From Tetrapyrgos nigripes (taxonomy: Eukaryota; Basidiomycota; Agaricomycetes; Agaricales; Campanellaceae): 64,000 nucleotides of DNA. Shown piece after piece: positions 56,456 through 64,000 of the stretch. Below the pieces are notes generated by a model. The model had not been told where the DNA came from and did not search any database. It saw nothing but the letters and a program-made list of their open reading frames with translations. The stretch spans positions 650,372 through 714,371 of the forward strand of contig JAACJM010000023.1 of NCBI GenBank assembly GCA_013368315.1, written 5' to 3'. A program made the position numbers and the translations under genes. How positions within the stretch are numbered: the stretch's first letter is position 1; each line of letters begins with the position of its first letter.

Positions 56456-59400
56456 TGTCGGATATCAGTGACTCGGGTCAAGAAACCCCTCGCGATGTGA
56501 GTTCAAGTTAACCAATACACTTACTTCCACTCAAATCTCTCTTAGTCTCACTCGCCGTTACCCCCTGAGCTCGTTAATGGAATGAGCAGTCTCAATCTTG
56601 AGGAGGAATCTCATATGCCTGGAACTTTCTCAGCCTCAGTGAGTGGCACTAGTCAAATGTTTACCCTTCCCTTCACTAAAATTCAGTCAGTCACCGCTAG
56701 CATCTGATCTCCACAATGGACTTGCTGCACTTAGTCTTGATGGAACCAAGTCGCCTAACACCTCAGTGAGTGTTACCAGCTAATGGTACCTTCCTTCCAC
56801 TGATATCTTTGCTCAGTCACTACCGCCGCCAGCATTTGATGTAGTCAGTAGAATGAATGCTCTTAGTCTTGATGTGAGTGCCACTCTCGTTCTCCCTGTG
56901 AACGTTATTCTCATAGCAATTTAGACCCCGAACAACGACCATGCTGAGGACATGATCGCGAACCTCATCACGGCAGCGACAATGACTGCAACTAGCACAG
57001 ATGGTTCCTCGCACAGCAAGCTGTTTTCTTCTTCGGACGATGCCTATCCACCTACTAGTGCTCCCTCCCACACGTATCGTCCCTTGCCTCTATCTGATGC
57101 CCTTCAGAGTGTACAAGCCACCGTGAATGCACCCAGGGCCGCGTTATCCCCATCTTGCACACCTGGACGTCAATTTGGATCGGCTTCCTCCTCTTCACCA
57201 TCACCCCGACGCCAGTCAGGATCAAATCAATCCCCAGGTTCCCTACAGTCCACCAAGCCAGTTTGTTCCCCACCACAACTAAACTCAGTATTTACGCGTC
57301 ACGATAAAAACGAACTTGATGATTTGGAAGGGATCAACAAGAACTTACAGGAACAGGAAGAGCTGATTTTTGGTGATGGGTTTTCGTCCTTGGATGATGA
57401 ACAGCAAGCTTTGAGGTTGGATTTGGTGCATACTTTCACCCAGAAAAACTTGCAACGGGTCACGCAGTATTTTGAGAAGGCAACGGATAGGCAGAAGAAG
57501 GCGAGGCAGCGTAGTAGCACAAGCTCACCCTTGAAGGTGGAGGAAGAGTTGGCTGAACAGAGGAAAGAATTGCATGAACGCCTTAGGAGTCTCCTAGTCA
57601 AAACCGATACGATAAAGCTCTTACGCATCCCTAAAGCCCCAGTGAAAATTAACACAGGTAAGGTGTGTCGCTGTCTGATTTTTTTTCAACATTTCTAATT
57701 GGCTTACAGATTATGTCCATCAATCCGACTTCTTTTATATGGATCAAATCAATCAGGTCCTTGTCCTACTTGCTGTCATTTGCAACATGGTGATAGGTCT
57801 GTCCATCGTCCAATGCAACTTCCTCGTCGGGGTATCAGTCATGTTGGTGAAATTGGGCATGTCTACTGCCCGCCCTGATAATACTGCAACACTCCGTACC
57901 CTTTCTCACCTTCTCAGGATGAAGTCATCGCTGGTATGCCCAACTCCCTCACTGGTGCTCTCAAACGGTTCGGGGCTGAAGGTCGCTTCGACAGCTACGC
58001 TACCTGTCCGACGTGCAACTTCACAAATAAAGGAGTCTTGATTGATAACGGACAGTATCATTACCCCGAGACATGCACCAACCGGGTTGTTGGAGAGAGT
58101 GGTGTGTCCATTTGTGGCACCAGCCTCTTGACTCGTCGTTCCGATGGCACATTCCATCCCATAAAAACCCTACCTAGTCAACTCTTTTCACGACTACCTG
58201 GCCTGTTGTCTTGGTGATCCTACCTACCTCGAGTGCTCGAAGAAGGCTGCTGATGATGCTTACAATGCTATAAGCAGTGGGCAACAACACGATGACATCC
58301 AAGACGTGTTCGATGCCGAGTTCACAATGGATTTCAAGGGGCCTGATGGATCCTTATTCGTGAATCGTGGTGCCAAGATCCGTCTTGCTTTCTCCATCCA
58401 CACAGACTTTCTCAACCCCAATGGTATAACTCACCGTGGCCCCACTCAGTCCATCGGTGTCATATCCTGCACCAACCTGGCCCTTGATCCCTCCATCTGC
58501 TACCTTCCCAAATACTTGTACCATGCCAGTATCATACCTGGTCCAAAAGAGCCAGACGTCGATGAAATGGACCACTTCGTACGCCCAGTCATCGAGAAGT
58601 TTGCTACGGCCTGGAGACCGGGTTTGAAGGTTTCGCAGACGGCTGATTCCAAGCTGGAATCTGTGGTCGAAGCAGGAATCTTTTTATCCGTCAATGATCT
58701 TCCCGCTGCGCGAAAGGTAGCTGGATTCCAGGGCGTCAACTCTGAATTCATATGCACGGTGTGTCCATTGCGAGGCAGGAACCAGATCTTCAGTACCAAT
58801 CACTCACATTGGAACACGCGAGACGTTAATGAACTACGGCATCTGGCAGAGCAGTATCGAGACACTGAGACAGTCGCACAACGCAAATCACTTTTCAAGC
58901 AGCGCAGAGTTCGTTGGTCCTCGCTCTGGCTGCTCAAGTACTGGGATCCAACTAAGATGCTTGTGATTGATACTATGCATTGCCTCCTTGAGGGCATTGT
59001 TCACTACCACTGCTGTCACGTCCTTCGTCTGGATGCCAGTGCAATGAAAACCAAAACCGACTTGGAAGATCATCGATTTGCATATGACTGGCCATGGGTT
59101 GACTACTCGGACGAAGTTGCCCCCCCAGGTTGCATGTTGAAGGAAAAGGATGTCTCACGCGTTGCCAAGCTTCAGACAGCCCTCTGCATTGCCCTCAAAG
59201 GCGACAAGGCGCTCACGCTGGACGAATTATGGACCCAGCTATTTAATTCAGGCAACCTGGATGCGTTGCACTTCGTTGTGCACAGTTTGCAGCTCTCGTT
59301 GACCCTAAAGGACATCCAAGATAATGTCGCCAATCTTTACCTGAAGCGAGTCTCTGAGAAATCGAAGGCAAAGCAAGTGGAAACACACTTTCCTTTTGAC

Positions 59401-60553
59401 AAAGAGGCTTGTACAAAATCTCACTTCGTTGCAATTTTAATCAACTGGGTAAGAATTTCTATTTCTTTCGCTATTTAGGCAGCTCTGATTCCATCCGCAG
59501 AGATTAAAACAACCCTTTCACTCAAATCACCAGCTTCCTGTCACCGGCTCCCCGAAACTTTAGCTCGCATCCGTCACGTCATTAAAAACACTTTCACCCC
59601 GTCATGGGTAAACTCTGTGCCTAAGAACTATGGTGATGTCGCGGCAGGAACTATCAAAGCTGATGAGTGGAGGACCCTCAGCACCATCTACCTTCCAATT
59701 GCCCTCGTAACCTTGTGGGGAGACAAAGATTCTCCGCCGAGCCAAGATCCTAATGTTTTACGGATGGTCTTGGACCATACCATGTCGCTCTTCCAGGCCA
59801 TAATGATAGTTTGCCGGTATACAATGACGTCCGATCGTGCGACTGCATTCCGGGACTTCATAGACAGCTGGGTCAACGATTTACGCACTATACATCCTCA
59901 TACCAGAGAGCATGCTCCTCGTCCCAATATTCACGCAGCGGGGCACATCTACGATTTTTTGATACGCTATGGGCCTATACTCAACTGGTGGTGCTTTCCG
60001 TTTGAGCGCTTGGTCGGAGCGTTACAGAAAATCAATACTAATGATAACATTGGTGGTGAGTAATGATTGTCTTCATCTATCGTCCTGCTTATATTGTTGT
60101 TTAGGTGTTATGGAATCTACAATCATAAAGTCCTTAGTGCGTACAGCCAATATTCGCCGCTGGCTTCGACGTCCGGAGTGTCCCGAGGCAGTGAAGCAGC
60201 TCAAAGTTCTTTTCGACAAATGTTTCGTGCCAGTAAATGCTACTCCTGTCCAAGAAAACCGTGAAATGACAGGCAAAAGATGTGGACACGCCAAGTTTCA
60301 AGGACACAACTTATCTGCTGTGGAAACGACTCCTGGCAATTCGCACATTTTCTATCGGTCTCCAGAGTGTGACTCACTCACAGCTGGTCAAATCCAGTTC
60401 ATCGAAAACCATTCCACTTCGCAAGGTACAGAGATCCTCGTCCACGTCCGACCGTTTCAGGCATTACAAAAGCCTCTTTCCGACCCTTCCTCCGCTATCC
60501 CCACTTCCAGGCCACTACATACTCCTCTCTCAGCGCGGAAAAACATGTCATAG
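56456..60553 (+). pseudogene. tnp2/CACTA-type transposase, right copy, three frameshifts
   Basis: Exons: 56,456-56,497; 56,546-56,638; 56,691-56,765; 56,817-56,873; 56,925-57,657; then 57,710 onward, with the C-terminal exons to 60,553. The domains are as in the left copy (IIPGPKEPDVDEM, NDLPAARKVAGFQGVN, MHCLLEGIVHYHC, YGPILNWWCFPFERL). Compared with the left copy it lacks one G at about 57,886, has an extra A in the run 58,163-58,167 and lacks one T at about 59,553. The C-terminal codons that are TGA on the left are CGA here (60,167 and 60,449). Neither copy is whole, but their lesions lie in different places. Confidence 0.8.
56546..56873 (+). repeat. Triplicated exon-intron unit in the transposase
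   Basis: Three successive exons of 93, 75 and 57 bases, all whole codons, are separated by introns of about 50 bases beginning GTGAGTG and ending CAG. They encode SPLPPELVNGMSSLNL, SPLASDLHNGLAALSLD and SLPPPAFDVVSRMNALSLD, clearly related to one another. The intron starts and ends are also alike, so the whole exon-intron unit was duplicated. Confidence 0.7.
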
Positions 60554-60839
60554 GTTTGGACAAGGTTGTAGCCCATGCAGCTCGTTATGATTACTCTTTC
60601 GGGAGATCTGTCCTTGTCAATCTCTCCAGGGCTTGACCAGAAGGAGAAGAAAAGGCAACATCGTAATTCATGTATATGTACATGTACTGTCCATTATGTC
60701 CTGTCACATTTTCAATCCGACTGGTAAGCTCCCAGAACCTGCAGGCATTGCCGGCCTCCAAAAAGAGTCAAGACTCAACTCAGTCAATTGTCGTCTTGAC
60801 TGTCACTCTCATCCCCCTTGCTTGACCTCACCTATTTGG

Positions 60840-60921
60840 CATTCGAATGCGTTTCGGTGCTACACGATTCGGGGACGAATTTGTTTCGTTCTCTGGTGCA
60901 TATAGAATCCGCTTCTATCTG
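60840..60921. repeat. Double-hairpin repeat, copy 7
   Basis: Mirror of copy 1: GGACGAATTTGTTTCGTTC, then CATATAGAA, loop TCCGC, TTCTATCTG (60,899-60,921). One arm base differs from copies 4 and 5. Confidence 0.75.
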
Positions 60922-60989
60922 CGGACACAGGACCTGCACATATCGTCGAGGTGAGCTATCTTCCCAAATCGGAGTCTGCGTTGACCTAT

Positions 60990-61540
60990 CTCTCTAGTAT
61001 CTAAATTCAGTGCTGGCGAGAAGCCACTTGCACTCTGTTGGGTACTTGTGAAAAACATAATTATTCCAGTGAGTTCTGACACGTCTTTTTCCTGCATGTA
61101 GCTAAACTACTGGCCAGCGTGGATGTGGAAACGGGTGCTCATCTCCAACGCACCATTCAGAACGAGTCGGGAGCTCTACATAGCACAACCGGTGAGTTCT
61201 CTTCTGACTCTGTCTATAATTGCTGCTAATGCCGCCACCCCTGCAGGTTATCACGATCACATCGTGTCCACAAGCAGAGTTGCAGAATTTGCTATGGTCA
61301 TCAACCAAACGAGGGAAGGGCCCTTGGTGCTGGATATAAGTCTAGTAGTTGCCGTTGCTAAGGTGCGTCAATAACCCTCGACAATGACCTTTCAGGACGA
61401 TTTTTGATATGCTTCCCTGCAGAACTGGACGGTGGGCTTTACTGGCGTCATCTACGGAACAATTGGCTTTGCAGACCCCCATGACGAAAAGTCGTGGATC
61501 TTCTGTACGGTTCGAAGGTGTTTCGGGTTTGGTAGTCAAG
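60990..61540 (+). pseudogene. Unknown spliced gene fragment, right copy
   Basis: Exon-like blocks EKPLALCWVLVKNIII, WKRVLISNAPF, then after an intron at 61,192-61,247 a block ending GPLVLDISLVVAVAK, and after an intron from 61,361 to 61,421 NWTVGFTGVIYGTIGFADP. The introns have good ends. No start codon, no domain. Same as 32,460-33,060 in reverse. Confidence 0.4.
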
Positions 61541-61541
61541 T

Positions 61542-62520
61542 CTACCACGGTGAATACAGGGCGTTCGGCGTGGGTCTCTTGACAACTATTGGATTGTACA
61601 ACTCGGCAGCTTTTGATGACGACCGGTCAAAGCTGTCATCGAGTCGATGTGTTAGGCCTGGTTGAGGAACGAGTGCATTTCCAGGCATAGACTGACTCGG
61701 CGGAGTCATCAATAGAGAGCGAGTCGCATTATTTGTCCATGCACCGCCGACGGCTGGAGTCCGTTTCTCAGGCGATGAGAGGGAAAGAGGAGGGAAATCG
61801 GTGGACTGCAGATAGACTGGCTGCGTTTGATCCACCGCTCAGCGCCCGAGGAGGCGATATGGGCGACATGTTCCGCGAATTGGTGTGAGAATGATCATGG
61901 CGGCGGTTAGTTGCATGCAGAGTAGGATCTGGCTTTAGCCCAACTGCCCAGTCGGGACGAGCAGGAAGGGGATGCTGTTGCGAGGAGGCCGTTGAAGTGT
62001 ACGTCCGCCTTGATGATGACGATGTTGAAGATGACTTCGGCGAGGCCGTTAATCAGACTTTCAGATATTAATGAGGAATAACTTACAGCAGTACAACATC
62101 GTCATTTGGAGAAGGACGATAGTTACCAGAGCTTCCAGTACTGGTGTTCGACTGTCTTCGCATAGATGAACTCAGTCTTGGGCTTATGATTTCACCACCT
62201 CCTTCTCCTTCTCCTTCTCCTTCTCCTTCTCCTTCTCCTTCTCCTTCTCCTTCTCCTTCTCCTTCTTTTCCTTCTCTTCAAAATCCATGGATATCCTGTT
62301 ACGTGCTGCATTGTATGCAGCCTCGCGTTCTTCAATAGTCATCCACTTCTTTCCGCTTCCGCCAGTGGCATTACTACGTCCTCCATACTGCCGGCTTCAG
62401 AGGGTTCGACATCGGATGAGTCGGCGTCTTCAGTTGGGCTTGACACGGTGATCTTGTTGAGACCGACGCATAATTTTGAAGGCAGGTTGAGTTGTAGGTT
62501 CAGGAGGAACCAAATCAGCT
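61542..62520 (-). pseudogene. Captured R3H-SUZ-like host gene fragment, right copy
   Basis: Antisense to the arm's own genes. Reading on the minus strand: PAFKIMRRSQQD, the typical end of an R3H segment; KKWMTIEEREAAYNAARNRI, the SUZ-type block; a long Glu-Lys repeat encoded by the CCTTCT microsatellite; then GGGEIISPRLSSSMRRQSN, LPARPDWAVGLKPD and TDFPPLSL. The Pro/Gly-rich stretch present in the left arm is missing. Introns are retained. R3H-SUZ proteins bind RNA; this copy has no start and broken frames. Confidence 0.6.
62198..62267. repeat. CCTTCT hexanucleotide microsatellite
   Basis: About eleven units, encoding alternating Glu-Lys on the minus strand inside the captured R3H-SUZ fragment. 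Absent from the left arm because that segment is deleted there. Confidence 0.9.
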
Positions 62521-62916
62521 GCGGACGTTTTGTCCGTTCTTCCCGAAGCAGGCGATGTTGATGGTCGTTCTGAAGACCCTGCTGAGAACATGGAGATTAC
62601 TCCATCCTGTGTATCCGAGCCAAATCCCCAATCTTCTCCTATGGACGTTGTGTCGACTCGTCCCGAAGCGGGCGATGGTTGGAGGATGGTTGGAGTGACC
62701 GTACATATATGGAAGTCGCGACAAACAGCTGCGACAAACAACCGACAAACACCTGGCCGCTCCCGCCTCTGTCCACGCCGATCTCCCAACGTTGCAAACT
62801 CCAACGCGCTCTCATGGTATGTGTGCGCTTCTGGAGTATAAACTCTCTTTTACAGTGTTTTGAAGTTTTCCGTCTTCCCTGTCCGCTCGCCAGGTTCCTG
62901 TTCTACGAGGGCATCT

Positions 62917-63377
62917 ATGCCGATGTCTTCAGTAGCTGCGTCTGCATCGACGTCTTCCAGAACGGATTCTGTGGTGTATGTTTTCGCCTTGAATGAGGGT
63001 AGTGGAAAACTCGAGTACAAAATTGGGTCCACGGGCCGCACGCCCGAGACCAGACTCAGGGAATGGAGGAGGGGACACCAGTCAAAGGGGTTTAGACTGG
63101 TGTATTCGGTGAAGGTGGTAGGTAGGAATACGGCGTATGTCGTTGGTGCGTCGTGTGGGGTTTCCCAATTCGAACACTACTCATTTTCATCACAGAACAC
63201 GAAGCCCATCAACAGATACTACAATACGCCACCAAGATCCACAGGTCATGCCCGGATTGCCTTGTGGTGCACCAGGAAGAATTTGTCATGGAGCTGGATT
63301 TCGGATTGGAGGATGTTCGCGACGCCGTCGACACGGCGAAGCGACTTGTAGAGACCAGGAGAGTGGGATGCACTTGA
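62917..63377 (+). CDS. GIY-YIG endonuclease (T5orf172/MUG113 type), right copy
   Basis: Exon 1 62,917-63,121, intron 63,122-63,195 (GTAGGA...CACAG), exon 2 63,196-63,377. It reads VVYVFALNEG, YKIGSTGRTPETRLREW, VEHEAHQQILQY, CPDC and HQEEFVMELDFGLEDVRDAV. Differs from the left copy by a few substitutions and keeps all key residues. The Met used on the left at 30,890 is ACG here, which favours the start at 62,917. A frame upstream, open through a possible intron, could extend the N-terminus. The gene lies about 590 bases from the arm's outer end and points outward. Confidence 0.75.
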
Positions 63378-63489
63378 TGCTTTTTAGGTTTCTTTGGTTT
63401 TTGGTGTTTTTTTTTTTTGCTTTCCTGCTATTAAATCTGCTTTCGAATCGCTGCCAAGGTGTAGGACCACTTATGTATATAGGACTTTG

Positions 63490-63970
63490 TAACTAAGATA
63501 TTTTAAAGCAGACGCGTCTTTACGTTGACGCGTTGGACACGCACTTGCGTCAGATCACTGACGCACCAGCGTTGTATCAGTAGTCCATAAATATCATCTA
63601 TTAGTACACCTATCTAGAGTTCAGATGCATGATATATTGAGACTCGTATCTGTACATATATCTGGATTCCAGATACATACCATTTCTGGACACAAATCCG
63701 CAAAATTGATAGGTGATCTTTCTTTTGTTTGAATAGGTGTGCGAATTGAAAATCTTTTTGTACTTCTTTCCAAAGATCTAATATGACATGTGTCTGGTCA
63801 CGAATTAAATGTACGGTAAGGCATCCTAATATATCAACTTTCTGGTTAGATATCTAACTTACTAATACATGATCTATTTCGACTTATATCTGGGTTCCTA
63901 ATGTATCTTATTTCCGTGCACATATTAGATCACCTATCCGTCGAGCGGATATTTGTCCCTTTTCGGCGTG
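63490..63970. repeat. AT-rich subterminal repeat zone, right arm
   Basis: Mirror of 29,831-30,310 with a net difference of about six bases. Same short inverted words. Ends at 63,970; the last 30 bases of the window lie outside the match. Confidence 0.65.
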
Positions 63971-64000
63971 TATCTTAATATATGGATAAAATCTTTCCGA

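Larger units (their letters stand above)
56180..63970. mobile_element. Right arm of the giant inverted repeat
   Basis: Mirror of 29,831-38,055. Across the GIY-YIG gene and the transposase the two arms can be paired base by base with constant coordinate sums (93,795 and 94,011), so few indels separate them there. It ends GGCGTG at 63,970, 30 bases before the window's end. The captured fragment keeps the SUZ part and has lost the Pro/Gly-rich part. The transposase has three frameshifts. Confidence 0.85.

Noticed and set aside
62144..62338. Plus-strand frame rich in Ser-Pro
   Set aside because: It is the antisense reading of the Glu-Lys microsatellite in the captured R3H-SUZ fragment.
29831..63970. 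Starship-type giant fungal element
   Set aside because: No tyrosine recombinase captain gene was found at either end, and Starships lack long inverted arms.
1..64000. CRISPR arrays, rRNA genes, operons
   Set aside because: None expected in a fungal nuclear window and none seen; the tandem repeats lack spacers.

Overview
The window is nuclear DNA of a mushroom-forming basidiomycete (Agaricomycetes). Supporting features are dense GT-AG introns of about 45-75 bases, a multi-exon CYP gene, a split 60S ribosomal protein gene, the basidiomycete-style Zn2Cys6 activator family, PLC-like secreted proteins, and fungal tnp2-type DNA transposons. All calls come from reading the sequence; no database search was possible.

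Left part (1-29,830) is ordinary gene space mixed with repeats. It holds a small secreted cystine-rich protein with two knottin-like modules (1,272-1,697), a cytochrome P450 (3,079-6,130), ribosomal protein eL8 (6,554-about 7,560), an essentially full Zn2Cys6 transcription factor (9,838-13,607) and a PLC-like phosphodiesterase (15,162-16,610). Two broken relatives of the transcription factor lie at 8,560-9,770 and 28,176-29,320. Three non-autonomous DNA elements are clear: a 495-base MITE built of nested modules (13,956-14,450), a 703-base Mutator-like MITE with a perfect 10-base target duplication (18,195-18,897), and a 1,637-base mariner-like element with about 437-base inverted ends and TA duplications (22,079-23,715). 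Long stretches between these carry no gene I can support.

Right part (29,831-63,970) is one large inverted structure. Two arms of about 8 kb (29,831-38,055 and 56,180-63,970) mirror each other and enclose about 18 kb. Each arm carries, from its outer end inward: an AT-rich subterminal repeat zone, a GIY-YIG (T5orf172/MUG113-type) endonuclease gene, an antisense captured fragment of an R3H-SUZ-like host gene, a fragment of an unknown spliced gene, and a multi-exon tnp2/CACTA-type transposase. The left transposase is stopped by two CGA-to-TGA changes; the right one has three frameshifts. The GIY-YIG genes look intact in both arms.

The enclosed core carries cargo-like genes: an unknown gene and its truncated inverted paralog, a protein with a kinase-like C-terminus flanked by its own inverted repeats plus a truncated inverted paralog, a zinc-finger-like gene, a WD40-repeat gene, a Pro/Ser-rich gene and a coiled-coil gene with one in-frame stop. 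A double-hairpin repeat (seven copies) and a boundary motif of about 45 bases recur across arms and core, often at module junctions. Differences between arms are often CpG to TpG/CpA changes, mostly in the left arm, which points to methylation- or RIP-like decay. My reading is an old, very large composite CACTA-like element, or a nested inverted duplication of one, with a nuclease and eukaryotic cargo. That is inference: no target duplication was found at the outer ends.
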